Assembly (NCBI RefSeq): GCF_013408685.1
Contig: NZ_JACBZY010000001.1
Span: 620,001 to 684,000 of the forward strand
Source: Schumannella luteola
GTDB lineage: Bacteria; Actinomycetota; Actinomycetes; Actinomycetales; Microbacteriaceae
DNA length: 64,000 nucleotides
Direction: 5' to 3'
This document shows positions 33,424 through 42,149 of this stretch, piece by piece. Under the pieces are notes generated by a model, which was not told the origin of the DNA, ran no database searches, and was given only the letters and a program-made list of their open reading frames with translations. Position numbers and translations under genes: made by a program. Each line of letters opens with the position of its first letter. The stretch's first letter is position 1.

Positions 33424-33851
33424 GCCGCAGCGCCGACCGGGAGGGCCGAGCGCCGCGTGCAGTCTGCCACAGGGCGGTCGGTGGATGCGCGCCGCGGGCG
33501 CTCGAGTGGGCCGGGCCGGTCACCGCGCGTCAGGGTCGGCTCCGGCCCCGCTCCGCCGCGCCGCTCCGCCGCGCCGCACCGGCGCCGCGGCCCGATGGCC
33601 GCACACGTGTCTGCCGTTTCGGATGCCGGACTCGCCCGAGTCCCGGGGACGCCCGACGTTCTTGTGCATCCGAAACCACGAACACACCGCCGCGACGAGC
33701 GCCCGCCACCGCACAGCGTCGGTACGTCGGGGGCGCCGCCCACCATCGCGACGCGGAGCACCTGCTGAGCCGACGCTGTGCGCAGGGCTGCAGCCGAGAC
33801 CGGGGCCGCGGCCGGATGTGCGCCGCCGTGCCGCCTCCCCTCAACCGCTTT
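33424..33851. other. 428-bp intergenic region with one 61-bp element and no gene
   Basis: No coding frame has credible composition, start and ribosome site. It contains the 61-bp inverted-repeat element at 33616-33676 and presumably the crcB promoter, for which no clear -10 box is visible. CCGCT/AGCGG beside the stop of the DoxX-like gene is only a weak hairpin. Confidence 0.75.
33616..33676 (+). repeat. 61-bp inverted-repeat element, copy 2
   Basis: Perfect 11-base ends, GTTTCGGATGC and GCATCCGAAAC, with an inner hairpin GACTCG/CGAGTC. It has the same 61-base length and aligned inner motifs as the copy at 32159-32219. Confidence 0.75.
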
Positions 33852-34346
33852 TCAGCGGCGCGTCGACCAGAGCGCCCAGGCGATGAGCAGCGGCTGACCG
33901 AGCAGGCGCAGCGCGCGCTTGTCGTCGGTGTCGAGCCCGAAGCCGTCGCGCCGGTTCACCCACTGGGCGACATTTCCGGGGAACACCGCCGCGAAGAACA
34001 GCGCCGCCACCACTCCGAGCCGGCGTCGATCGCGCCGTCCTCGGCCGAGCACGGCGAGCGCCCCACCGAGCCCGATCTCGGCGATGCCCGACATGAGCAC
34101 GACCTGGTCTTCGCTGAAGCCGGTCGCCTCCGTCACCCCGCGAGGCACCTGCGCGCGGAAGTCGCGGCGCGCGAACGTCAGGTGCCCGATCCCGGCGCCG
34201 ACCAGCGCGACCCCGAGGGCGACGCGCGCCAGCCGGCGGATCCCGCTCGGACGCTCGGCGATCTCGACGCCGTCCAGCTCCTCACCCGTCTCGTCGCGGT
34301 CTCGTGCGTCGCCGTTCGTCCGGTCGTGGTTTCTTGCGCGCGCCAT
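33852..34346 (-). CDS. DoxX-like small membrane protein, 164 aa
   Basis: The ATG at 34346 starts a hydrophilic N-terminus of about 45 residues, followed by four hydrophobic helices: ARVALGVALVGAGIGHLTFA, VLMSGIAEIGLGGALAVLG, LGVVAALFFAAVFPGNVAQWV and LGQPLLIAWALW. This layout, with GIGHL early and FPGNVAQ in the third helix, is that of the DoxX/DoxD-like membrane family, whose members are mostly of unknown role or linked to quinone-dependent oxidation. Codons upstream of this start are Arg-rich non-coding sequence. The gene is divergent from the APH-like gene with 71 bases between them, so the promoters are shared or back to back. Confidence 0.8.
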   Translation of the reverse strand: MARARNHDRTNGDARDRDETGEELDGVEIAERPSGIRRLARVALGVALVGAGIGHLTFARRDFRAQVPRGVTEATGFSEDQVVLMSGIAEIGLGGALAVLGRGRRDRRRLGVVAALFFAAVFPGNVAQWVNRRDGFGLDTDDKRALRLLGQPLLIAWALWSTRR

Positions 34347-34405
34347 GCCGCCACCATCCGTCACCGAATGGATGCCCGGCTCGCCTTCCCAGCCGTCGCC
34401 CCGGT

Positions 34406-34411
34406 TACGCT
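34406..34411 (+). promoter_or_regulatory. -10 element TACGCT of a leaderless promoter
   Basis: TACGCT is followed by six bases and the ATG at 34418. It fits the leaderless pattern and supports that start over an in-frame start at 34304. Confidence 0.7.
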
Positions 34412-34417
34412 CGCCAG

Positions 34418-35377
34418 ATGATCGACGGGGATCGCGAGCCGGACACGGGCGAGGCGGATATCGACCTCGACGCCGGAGTCGAGCCGCACGCCGATGCCGG
34501 GGCCGGAGCTGGGGCCGGAGCACGGGCCGGAGCACGCGCCGATGCCCCGCTCGAGCAGCCGCTCGCCGGCGGCAACGCGAGCGCCGGCGTCGTGCGCGTC
34601 GGCGACACCGTGCGCAAGCCCTGGCTCGCCGCCACCCCGGCCGTGCACGCCTACCTCGCCCTGCTCGCTGAGCGCGATCCCGAGCTGCCGCTGCCCCGCG
34701 CCCACGGCCGCGACGCCGCCGGACGCCAGGTGCTCGACTTCGTGCCCGGCACCCCCGCCCTCGAACTGCCGCCCTTCGACACCGCGACGCTGCGGATGGT
34801 CGGTGCGCTGATCCGCCGCATCCACGACGCCAGCCCGACTCCGGACGAATGGATGCGGGCCGCACGCCCGCCCTTCGCGACGCCCCTGCTGCCGACCCCG
34901 GTCGCGGCGAGTGCCTCCGGCGAGCCCGACCTCATCGGGCACCACGACCTCGCCCCGTGGAACCTCGTCGTCGACACCGGCACCGACACGGCCACCGCGC
35001 CGACCCGCCTGACCTTCATCGACTGGGACGGCGCGGGCCCGACGACCCGCGCGTGGGAGCTCGCCTACGCCCTCCCCGCCTTCGCCTTCGCGCACGCCGA
35101 CGCCGATCCGCGCGAGGTCGCCGGGCGGGTGCGCGACCTCTGGCACGGCTACACCGAGCCCGACGCCGCCGCCTTCGACCCCGCCGACCTCCGCCCCCGC
35201 ACACTCGCGCTGCTCGCTCGCCGCGCCGAGGCCATGCACGACCACCTCCGCGCCAGCCACGCGGCCGGCGTCGAGCCCTGGGCGACGATGTTCACCGCCG
35301 GCCACGGCGCCCACTGGCGCGGTGTCGCCGACTTCCTCGCCGCTCACCCGTGCGTGTGGATGCGCGCCCTCACCTAG
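34418..35377 (+). CDS. Aminoglycoside phosphotransferase-like (APH/choline kinase fold) protein, 319 aa
   Basis: The C-terminal lobe has the catalytic loop HHDLAPWN (His175-Asn182, with Asp177 as catalytic base) and the metal-binding segment FIDWDGAGP (Asp202). Both are standard for APH-family kinases. The N-terminal lobe is short and begins after a Gly/Ala/Asp-rich disordered tract of about 45 residues (AGAGAGAGARAGARAD). The small-molecule substrate cannot be told from sequence; relatives phosphorylate aminoglycosides, sugars, homoserine or thiamine-like compounds, so antibiotic resistance should not be assumed. The ATG is probably used without a leader. It converges on the membrane-protein gene at 35430. 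Confidence 0.85.
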   Translation: MIDGDREPDTGEADIDLDAGVEPHADAGAGAGAGARAGARADAPLEQPLAGGNASAGVVRVGDTVRKPWLAATPAVHAYLALLAERDPELPLPRAHGRDAAGRQVLDFVPGTPALELPPFDTATLRMVGALIRRIHDASPTPDEWMRAARPPFATPLLPTPVAASASGEPDLIGHHDLAPWNLVVDTGTDTATAPTRLTFIDWDGAGPTTRAWELAYALPAFAFAHADADPREVAGRVRDLWHGYTEPDAAAFDPADLRPRTLALLARRAEAMHDHLRASHAAGVEPWATMFTAGHGAHWRGVADFLAAHPCVWMRALT

Positions 35378-35429
35378 TCGATTGCCGGGGCAGGCCGATC
35401 GTGCCGCCTAGGGTTTCGATACTCCGAAG

Positions 35430-36089
35430 CTACTTCGCCTGAACTTGAATTCGTGCCGGGCCTGACGACGACCCGAGCATCGAATCAGGAAGCGTCTGCG
35501 TCACAACCACCCAATCAAGGTGAGATCCGTCGTCCGCATCGATTGCTATCCCCTTTTCGTCGACAATCGTCCGAAAGTCCGCGTCGACCGCGGTCACAAC
35601 GACGTCGCGGTAGCCGAAATCATCGAGGACCTCCAGAGATCGTCGAAGAGTCAGCCCCTCGGTGTCGGGCCAGGTTTCGCATCGGTAGTGGAAGCAGTTA
35701 ACAGTCGTACCGTCCCCGGATGTCGCTGTCTCAACTTCGTCGTCGCCGTAGCCGCGATCCCACCGGATTTGGCTGACGAAGGCGCCAGCCAGGACCACAG
35801 CGACGCCGAGACCGACCACCCCCGTCGCGAATGGCAGCCAGCGCTTGGGGCCCCGCGCCGACGAGCCGACCGAACGTCGTGGGAAGAGTCCAACGAGTAG
35901 CGGTATCGCGGTCACAGCCGCGAACAGAAGTCCGACGAGGCCGATCGGAATTACCCCGCCCGCGAACCCGGCGAAGGCCATCCAAATACCAAGGGCACCG
36001 ATCCCCACCACGGCGACCCATCGCACAGCGGCAGCGAAGCCTGATTTGATCCGGTTCAGCGAACCGCGCCGTCGATTCGGATTCGTCAT
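35430..36089 (-). CDS. Membrane-anchored protein of unknown function, 219 aa
   Basis: Three hydrophobic helices occur in the first 110 residues (VAVVGIGALGIWMAFAGFAGG, IPIGLVGLLFAAVTAIPLLVGLF and LPFATGVVGLGVAVVLAGAFV). An extracellular-like domain of about 110 residues follows, with NCFHYRCETWPDTEGLTLRRSLEVLDDFGYRDVVVTAV. The two cysteines (in CFHYRC) could form a disulphide. Composition is visibly less GC-biased than the neighbours, with many A/T third positions, so the gene may be a recent acquisition. It converges on the APH-like gene. I recognise no family. The 139 bases upstream hold no clear motif. Confidence 0.75.
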   Translation of the reverse strand: MTNPNRRRGSLNRIKSGFAAAVRWVAVVGIGALGIWMAFAGFAGGVIPIGLVGLLFAAVTAIPLLVGLFPRRSVGSSARGPKRWLPFATGVVGLGVAVVLAGAFVSQIRWDRGYGDDEVETATSGDGTTVNCFHYRCETWPDTEGLTLRRSLEVLDDFGYRDVVVTAVDADFRTIVDEKGIAIDADDGSHLDWVVVTQTLPDSMLGSSSGPARIQVQAK

Positions 36090-36228
36090 GCCGGAATCGA
36101 TCTCGCGAGGGACCGTCGATTCACGGGATCAACATAGGCGCGAGCGGTCGATTCGAAACTCCTAGCCGCCTGTCGACACGCCGATCTAGCCCGGGCGTCG
36201 CAGCAGGCTCGTTGTCGCAGCCCCGAAC

Positions 36229-38016
36229 TCAGTCCCGCGCCCCGAACAGCTGCTCGCCGTGCTTATGCAGCACGTCGTAGGCGTCGGCGAAGGTGTCGGG
36301 CACCGCCGCCTGGGGCTCGTACTTCGCGAGCAGCAGTCCGATCAGGCTGCGGGCCGGTGCGGTGAGCGGATGCGCGGCGTGCTCCCCGGTGGGCCGCGCC
36401 CGCGGCTTCCGCTCGGGGTTCGCAGGCACGTACACCGGCGTGACGTCCGGCCAGAGCGCCGGCTGGCGCGGGGTGGTCAGGTTGACGACGTTCCGCATGC
36501 TCGTGGCCTCGGCGTCGCGGTGGGTGAGCGGCTCGAGCCCGTGCTGCTCGCAGATCGTCTTCACGAGCGAGCCGTGGTGCATCTCGTCGTTGATGACGCT
36601 GCCGGCGCGCGTGTAGGCCGAGATCGCGATCGCCGGAACCCGGCCGCCGAGCCGGTCGAAAGTGAAGTCCCACTCCCCCGCGACCGGCTCGCCCGACGGC
36701 GGGGTCGCGGCGGGCGGCGGCACGTGGTCGTAGATGCCGCCGTGCTCGTCGAAAGTCGCGAGCAGCAGGGTGTTGAGCGCGTTCGAGCCTGTCGTCGACG
36801 ACCCGGCGCGCACCGCGCCGTAGACCTCGGCGAGCAGCGCCTCGCCGGCCCGCATGTCCGACGTGGCGACGTCGTACGACTCCTCGCCGGGCAGGTGCGG
36901 GTAGCGCACGCGGTTCTGCGGCGGATGCATGTCGTTGTGGTCGAAGACCATGCGCGGCTCGATGAAGGCGTAGCCGGGCAGCTTTCCCGTGCGCGCATCC
37001 TCGTGGAACTGCTCCATGCTGCGGAAGTTGCTCTTCCAGTACTTCTCGAGCACCGGCGCGTGCAGCATCCCCGTCAGCGACACCACCTGGTCGGCGTCGT
37101 AGTAGACGCGCCAGCTCCTGCCCGCCTCCTCGAGGCGGTTGAAGATCGTCTCGCCATGGCTGGCATCCAGCCACTTCTGCTGCCCGCCGTTCTCGGCGTT
37201 CGTGACGAAGCCATGGGATGTGCTGGCGTGGAAGAAGGCGCGGTTGCAGAAGGTCTGCGACGGCACCGCGCAGTGCCAGTGGTCGTAGACGGCGAAGCTG
37301 CGGGCGAGGGTCGAGAGCACGGGCAGCATCTCGGGAGCGAAGCCGCCCATGACCGGCCGGTACTGCTCAGGGGTCGGTTCGGCGCCGCGCTCGAGGCGGT
37401 AGTTGACGACGTAGTCGTGCACGAAGCCCGACATATCGGGTCGAGCCGTCGACGCATCCGCGGGGGCGTTGTACGGCGCCGTGTAGCCGTTCTCGGCGGG
37501 GCGCTCGTTCGACGGCGGATCGACGACGCCGAACCACTGAGTGTTGACGTGCGCATAGAACTCGCCGGGGTCGGGGTCGGGCTGCGACATCACCCAGTCG
37601 GTCGACCCCTCGTAGACGTGCGCCTCGACGCGGGTGCCGTCGGGGTGCACGTTGACGTGCTCGCCCTGCTGCAGCCCCTCGAAGCGCTGCCCGCGCGGGG
37701 CTCCATCGGGATAGAGGCGGCCGAGGATGTGGTCGAAGCTGCGGTTCTCGAACATCAGCACGACGACATGGTCGAATCCCGGCTCGGGGCGGGCCTTCAG
37801 CGGAGTGAAGCCGTACACGTCGTCGGGGTCGTCGCCCGCGCCGAAGCGGCCCTGCGCCGCGGCGATCGCCCCGGCCGCGCCCGCGGCGCCGATCGCGGCT
37901 CCGGCGACGCCGATGCCGGCCCGACGGAGGAAGCGCCGGCGCGAGGTCGCGCTGTCGTCCGCCGCGCCCGCGGCTGGCGTCGCATCCCGCGCTGACTGGT
38001 CGTTGTCGTCCGCCAC
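36229..38016 (-). CDS. Tat-exported phosphoesterase (phospholipase C / acid phosphatase family), 595 aa
   Basis: A twin-arginine signal SRRRFLRRAG (25-34) is followed by a hydrophobic Ala/Gly stretch, so the enzyme is exported folded. The phosphoesterase domain opens with FDHVVVLMFENRSFDHILG (Glu90, Asn91, Asp95, His96), a signature of the bacterial phospholipase C/AcpA family that cleaves phosphate esters of lipids or small molecules. Later motifs, DHWHCAVPSQTFCNRAFFHA and FDEHGGIYDHVPPP, also belong to it. The length is close to that of related enzymes. The GTG at 38016 lies 6 bases after TAGAGT, so the mRNA is probably leaderless. It would act at the cell surface in phosphate supply or lipid turnover; the substrate is unknown. 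Confidence 0.92.
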   Translation of the reverse strand: MADDNDQSARDATPAAGAADDSATSRRRFLRRAGIGVAGAAIGAAGAAGAIAAAQGRFGAGDDPDDVYGFTPLKARPEPGFDHVVVLMFENRSFDHILGRLYPDGAPRGQRFEGLQQGEHVNVHPDGTRVEAHVYEGSTDWVMSQPDPDPGEFYAHVNTQWFGVVDPPSNERPAENGYTAPYNAPADASTARPDMSGFVHDYVVNYRLERGAEPTPEQYRPVMGGFAPEMLPVLSTLARSFAVYDHWHCAVPSQTFCNRAFFHASTSHGFVTNAENGGQQKWLDASHGETIFNRLEEAGRSWRVYYDADQVVSLTGMLHAPVLEKYWKSNFRSMEQFHEDARTGKLPGYAFIEPRMVFDHNDMHPPQNRVRYPHLPGEESYDVATSDMRAGEALLAEVYGAVRAGSSTTGSNALNTLLLATFDEHGGIYDHVPPPAATPPSGEPVAGEWDFTFDRLGGRVPAIAISAYTRAGSVINDEMHHGSLVKTICEQHGLEPLTHRDAEATSMRNVVNLTTPRQPALWPDVTPVYVPANPERKPRARPTGEHAAHPLTAPARSLIGLLLAKYEPQAAVPDTFADAYDVLHKHGEQLFGARD

Positions 38017-38022
38017 GGCCCC

Positions 38023-38028
38023 ACTCTA
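38023..38028 (-). promoter_or_regulatory. -10 element TAGAGT of the leaderless phosphoesterase promoter
   Basis: On the minus strand TAGAGT, six bases, then the GTG at 38016. Confidence 0.7.
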
Positions 38029-38328
38029 GGCAGGACGGCCGTCGTTCCCAGGAGTTACGCATGTTCGCCGCGCCAGGCATCCGTGACCTGGGGTTTCCGA
38101 AATCCGAGAACGAACGGTCTACCCGACATCGCGTACCCCGAAGAGAGTCGAGGGCCGCTCCGGTCGCTACGGTCGAATAGCCCGCGGCTCACCCCCGCGG
38201 AGATTCGACGGCACCGCCGAGAGGCGCCACCACCACGGCCGATACCCCGGTCGCACCTGTGCCGTCGGGAGCTTTCACGAGCCACGACATACGGAACCCG
38301 ACACGGAACGGACGGCGCGATCGCCACG
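38029..38328. other. 300-bp divergent intergenic region before the osmoprotectant operon
   Basis: An open frame from 38083 enters the permease gene, but its first 80 residues are Arg/Pro-rich and unlike a permease. An imperfect palindrome GTTTCCGAAATCCGAGAAC lies at about 38094-38112 and could be a regulator site. No convincing -10/-35 pair for the operon was found. Confidence 0.6.
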
Positions 38329-38970
38329 ATGTGGGATTACATCTCGACCCGACTCGACGCCATCGGTTTCTCGGCCTGGCAGCACCTCTCTCTCGTCGTG
38401 CAGTGCCTCGTGCTCGCCGTCGTCATCGCGGTCGTGATCGCCGCACTCGTCTACCGCAGCCCCGCGCTGACCTCGGTCGCGAACAGCGTCTCGGCGATCG
38501 GCCTCACGATCCCCGCCTTCGCGCTCGTCGGCCTGATGATCGCTCCCTTCGGCTTCGGCGTGACGCCGGCGGTCGTGGTCGTGACCTTCTTCGCCGTGCT
38601 GCCCGTGCTGCGTAACGCGATCGTCGGGCTCGGCGGCGTCGATCCCTCGCTCGTCGAGTCGGCCCGCGGCATCGGCATGAGCCGCATGCGCACCTTCCTG
38701 CGGGTCGAGCTGCCGATGGCCTGGCCGGTCATCCTCGGCGGCATCCGCGTCTCCGCCCAGATGATCATGGGCATCGCCGCCGTGGCCGCCTACGTGCTCG
38801 GCCCCGGCATGGGCGGCTTCATCTTCTCCGGCCTGTCGCGTCTCGGCGGCGCCGGAGCGACCGAGTCGATCGTCGTCGGCGTCGTCGGCGTCGTGCTGCT
38901 GGCGCTCGTGCTCGACCTGCTTCTCGTCGGCCTGGGCCGACTGACCACCCCGAGAGGAATCCGTGTCTGA
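38329..38970 (+). CDS. Osmoprotectant ABC transporter permease (OpuCB/OpuBB-like), 213 aa
   Basis: The ATG at 38329 gives MWDYISTRLDAIGFSAWQHLSLV, the usual beginning of these permeases; the ribosome site is weak (GGAACGGA at some distance). About five membrane helices are present. The binding-protein-dependent transport loop reads VDPSLVESARGIGMSRMRTFLRVELPMAWPVILGGIR (EAA motif), the contact for the ATPase. This protein type imports glycine betaine, choline, carnitine or related osmolytes. Its last 8 bases overlap the ATPase gene, and the order permease-ATPase-permease-binding protein is that of a complete OpuC-type operon. Confidence 0.92.
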   Translation: MWDYISTRLDAIGFSAWQHLSLVVQCLVLAVVIAVVIAALVYRSPALTSVANSVSAIGLTIPAFALVGLMIAPFGFGVTPAVVVVTFFAVLPVLRNAIVGLGGVDPSLVESARGIGMSRMRTFLRVELPMAWPVILGGIRVSAQMIMGIAAVAAYVLGPGMGGFIFSGLSRLGGAGATESIVVGVVGVVLLALVLDLLLVGLGRLTTPRGIRV

Positions 38971-40291
38971 TACGACCACGACGATCGAGCAGCCCTCCGC
39001 CGAGGTGAGCGGGCGCCCCATCCGGCTCGACGACGTCACGAAGCGCTACCCGGGGCAGACCAAGCCCGCCGTCGACGGCATCACGCTCGAGATCCCGGCC
39101 GGCAAGGTCGTCATGTTCGTCGGCCCCTCCGGCTGCGGCAAGACGACGACCCTGAAGATGATCAACCGGCTCATCGAGCCGACGAACGGCCGCATCGTGC
39201 TCGGCGACGAGGATGTGACGGCGATCGACGGCGACGAGCTGCGTCGCCGCATCGGCTACGTCATCCAGGCCGGCGGTCTCTTCCCGCACATGACCGTCGC
39301 GACGAACATCGGCCTCGTGCCGAAGATGCTCGGCTGGTCGAAGGAGCGCATCGCGGCGCGAGTGGATGAGCTGCTCGACCTCGTCTCGCTCGACCCCGAC
39401 ACCTACCGCGACCGCTACCCGCGCGAGCTCTCCGGCGGTCAGCAGCAGCGCGTCGGCGTGGCCCGCGCCCTCGCCGCCGACCCGCCCGTGCTGCTGATGG
39501 ACGAGCCCTTCGGCGCCGTCGACCCGATCACGCGTCAGCGTCTGCAGGACGAGCTGATCCGCATCCAGGAGGAAGTGCAGAAGACGATGGTCATCGTCAC
39601 GCACGACTTCGACGAGGCCGTGAAGCTCGGCGACTGGATCGTGGTGTTCGAAGAGGGCGCGCGCATCGTGCAGTACGACACCCCCGAGCGCATCCTCGCC
39701 GAGCCGGCGAACGAGTTCGTCGAGAACTTCATCGGCTCGGGCGCCGGCCTGAAGCAGCTCACGCTGCGCCGCGTGCGCGAGGTGGATGTGGCCGACGCGG
39801 TCGTCGTGAAGCCCGGCACCACCGGCAAGGACGCGCTGCAGCAGGCCGAGAACGCCGGTCACGGCCACGTCGTGGTCGTCGATGACCGCGAGCGCCCGCT
39901 GCAGTGGCTCTCGCGCCGCCAGCTGGCCCGCATCGACGTGATCGACTCGCGCCTCGACCCGGCGCTGCCGGTCGTGTCGGCCGCCGCGACGCTCAACGAC
40001 GCGCTCGACACGATGCTCGTCACGAGCGTCGGCGCCGCCCTGGTCACCGGGCGCCGCGAGCGCTTCGAGGGCGTCATCGACGTCGAGACGGTCATGGAGG
40101 CGATCCGGGATGCGCGCGCGAACGCCGCGAACTCCGAGGGCGCGCCCGTCGGCATGAACTCCGGCTCGATCGGGCTGACCCCGTCGCTCATCGCGGCCGG
40201 CGAGGCGGCGCAGGCCGCGCACGCGGCCGACGACGCCGAACCCGCCGACACCGCTGCGGCCGACGACACCGAGCGAGGCGCCGCCGGATGA
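38963..40291 (+). CDS. Osmoprotectant ABC transporter ATP-binding protein with CBS-like tail (OpuCA/OpuBA-like), 442 aa
   Basis: The GTG at 38963 lies within the end of the permease gene, after GAGAGGAAT. Walker A is GPSGCGKTT (54-62), the ABC signature LSGGQ (156-160) and Walker B LLMDEP (Asp180-Glu181), followed by the switch His in VTHDFDEA. The tail of about 120 residues (GHGHVVVVDDRERPLQWL to GALVTGRRERFEGVIDVE) looks like the paired CBS domains by which OpuA/OpuC ATPases sense ionic strength or c-di-AMP. A disordered Ala/Asp-rich end follows. The stop overlaps the next start by ATGA. Confidence 0.95.
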   Translation: MSDTTTTIEQPSAEVSGRPIRLDDVTKRYPGQTKPAVDGITLEIPAGKVVMFVGPSGCGKTTTLKMINRLIEPTNGRIVLGDEDVTAIDGDELRRRIGYVIQAGGLFPHMTVATNIGLVPKMLGWSKERIAARVDELLDLVSLDPDTYRDRYPRELSGGQQQRVGVARALAADPPVLLMDEPFGAVDPITRQRLQDELIRIQEEVQKTMVIVTHDFDEAVKLGDWIVVFEEGARIVQYDTPERILAEPANEFVENFIGSGAGLKQLTLRRVREVDVADAVVVKPGTTGKDALQQAENAGHGHVVVVDDRERPLQWLSRRQLARIDVIDSRLDPALPVVSAAATLNDALDTMLVTSVGAALVTGRRERFEGVIDVETVMEAIRDARANAANSEGAPVGMNSGSIGLTPSLIAAGEAAQAAHAADDAEPADTAAADDTERGAAG

Positions 40292-41046
40292 CCGACACCG
40301 CCACCCGCGTCGAGTCCAGCCGGAAGAGCGGCTGGCGCTCGCTGATCATCCAGATCGTCGCGATCCTCGCCGTGCTCGCCGCGGTGTGCATCTGGATCGC
40401 CGTCGCCCCGCTCAGCGCGACCGAGCGCGGCACCCTCGCGCCCGCCGCGCTCTGGAACTCGACCGTGCAGCACCTCTCGCTGACCTTCGTGTCGGGCGTG
40501 ATCGTGCTCGTCATCGCGATCCCGCTCGGTGTGCTGCTCACCCGCAAGCCGCTGCGCAAGGCGGCCGGCCCGATCCTCGCGATCGCGAACTTCGGCCAGG
40601 CCGCGCCGGCGATCGGCCTCGTCGTGCTGCTCTCGGTGTTCATCAGCTCGGGCTACTGGGCGTCGATCACCGCGCTCGTGCTCTACGCGGCGCTGCCGGT
40701 GCTGCGCAACACGATGCTCGGCATCCGCGCCGTCGACCAGCGCCTCATCGAGGCCGGCCGCGGCATGGGGATGAGCGCCGTGGCGGTGCTGTTCCGCGTC
40801 GAGCTGCCGCTGGCCGTGCCGGTCATGCTCTCGGGCGTGCGAACCGCGCTCGTGCTGCTCGTCGGCACCGCCACCCTGGCCGCCTTCGTCAACGGCGGCG
40901 GGCTCGGCCTGCTGATCACGACGGGCGTCAGCCTCTACCTCTACACCGTGCTTCTCGCCGGCGCCGTCATCGTCGCGCTGCTCGCCCTCGTCGTCGACTG
41001 GGCCGGCCGCGTCGTCGAGCACGTCGCCCGACCGAAGGGACTGTGA
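40288..41046 (+). CDS. Second osmoprotectant ABC transporter permease (OpuCD/OpuBB-like), 252 aa
   Basis: The ATG at 40288 overlaps the ATPase stop. Six hydrophobic helices are visible, with the EAA-loop VDQRLIEAGRGMGMSAVAVLFRVELPLAVPVMLSGVRTALV, parallel to that of the first permease. Two different permeases are usual in heteromeric Opu importers. The stop shares its final A with the ATG of the binding-protein gene (41044-41048), so all four genes are translationally linked. Confidence 0.93.
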   Translation: MTDTATRVESSRKSGWRSLIIQIVAILAVLAAVCIWIAVAPLSATERGTLAPAALWNSTVQHLSLTFVSGVIVLVIAIPLGVLLTRKPLRKAAGPILAIANFGQAAPAIGLVVLLSVFISSGYWASITALVLYAALPVLRNTMLGIRAVDQRLIEAGRGMGMSAVAVLFRVELPLAVPVMLSGVRTALVLLVGTATLAAFVNGGGLGLLITTGVSLYLYTVLLAGAVIVALLALVVDWAGRVVEHVARPKGL

Positions 41047-42116
41047 TGCGCACCCGCACCCGCACCAGCACCCGCGCCGCCGCTCGCCCCCGCACCGCGC
41101 GCCCCGCCGCATCCACCTCGGCCCGTCTGCGCCGCCGCGGCATCGCGGCCGGCGCGCTGGCCGCGGCCGCGCTCGTCGCGCTGACCGGATGCGGCCTGCA
41201 GTCGGCCGCCGCCTACGCGCCCGACGCGGCGCCCGGCTCGATCAAGAAGATCGACGGACTGCCCGCCGATGCCACGATCACGGTCACGTCGAAGAACTTC
41301 ACCGAGCAGCTCGTGCTCGGCAAGATCGCCGTGATCTCGGCCAAGGCCGCCGGCTTCCAGGTCGTCGACAAGACGAACGTGCCCGGCAGCGTTCCGGTGC
41401 GGCAGCTGATGCTCGCGCACGACGCCGACATGACGTGGGAGTACACCGGCACCGCCTGGCTGACCTTCCTCGGTCACGAGCAGGGCATCCCCGACAAGCA
41501 GGAGCAGTACGACGCCGTGCGCAAGGCGGATGCGAAGTCGGGCCTGACCTGGCTGCCGCCCGCGCCGCTGAACAACACCTACGCCCTCGCGGTGCGATCG
41601 GAGGCGGTGGAGGAGCTCGGCGTGACCAAGCTCAGCGACATCGCGAAGCTGCCGGTCGACCAGCGCACGATCTGCGTCGAGTCGGAGTTCAACTCGCGCA
41701 GCGACGGCCTCACGCCGATGCTGAAGAAGTACGGCCTCGAGCGCGGCGCCGCCGACGGCGTGCCCGACTCGAACATCAAGATCTACGACACCGGCGCCGT
41801 CTACACGGCCACCGACAAGGGCGCGGCCTGCAACTTCGGCGAGGTCTACACGACCGACGGCCGCATCAAGAGCCTCGACCTCACCGTGCTCGAGGATGAC
41901 AAGAAGTTCTTCCCGGCCTACAACGTCGCCCCGGTGCTGCAGACGGCGACGCTGAAGAAGTACCCGCAGCTCGAGAAGGTGTTCGAGCAGATCAGCCCGA
42001 AGCTCACCGACGAGACCCTGCAGGAGCTCAACCTGCGCGTCGACGAGGGCGGCGAGGATCCGGGCGACGTCGCCTTCGACTTCCTCAAGAAGAACGGCTT
42101 CGTCACGGAACCCTGA
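41046..42116 (+). CDS. Osmoprotectant-binding lipoprotein (OpuAC/OpuBC-like), 356 aa
   Basis: An Arg/Thr-rich start is followed by a hydrophobic stretch and the lipobox LTGC (Cys49), so the mature protein would be anchored outside the membrane by lipid. The binding domain begins ITVTSKNFTEQLVLGKIAVISAKAAGF, the hallmark of OpuAC-type osmoprotectant-binding proteins, and continues with MTWEYTGTAWLTFLG and VAPVLQTATLKKYPQLEKVFEQISPKLTDETLQELN. It delivers the osmolyte to the two permeases encoded just upstream. The gene ends 33 bases before the convergent regulator gene. Confidence 0.94.
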   Translation: MRTRTRTSTRAAARPRTARPAASTSARLRRRGIAAGALAAAALVALTGCGLQSAAAYAPDAAPGSIKKIDGLPADATITVTSKNFTEQLVLGKIAVISAKAAGFQVVDKTNVPGSVPVRQLMLAHDADMTWEYTGTAWLTFLGHEQGIPDKQEQYDAVRKADAKSGLTWLPPAPLNNTYALAVRSEAVEELGVTKLSDIAKLPVDQRTICVESEFNSRSDGLTPMLKKYGLERGAADGVPDSNIKIYDTGAVYTATDKGAACNFGEVYTTDGRIKSLDLTVLEDDKKFFPAYNVAPVLQTATLKKYPQLEKVFEQISPKLTDETLQELNLRVDEGGEDPGDVAFDFLKKNGFVTEP

Positions 42117-42149
42117 TCGGCGACCGCGCTCCTGCTCGCGACCCGGCGG

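Noticed and set aside
34418-35377. Calling the APH-like gene an aminoglycoside-resistance gene
   Set aside because: Only the general kinase motifs are visible; the fold serves many small-molecule substrates.
38083-38328. N-terminal extension of the first Opu permease
   Set aside because: Arg/Pro-rich and absent from permeases; the family beginning MWDYIxxR starts at 38329.
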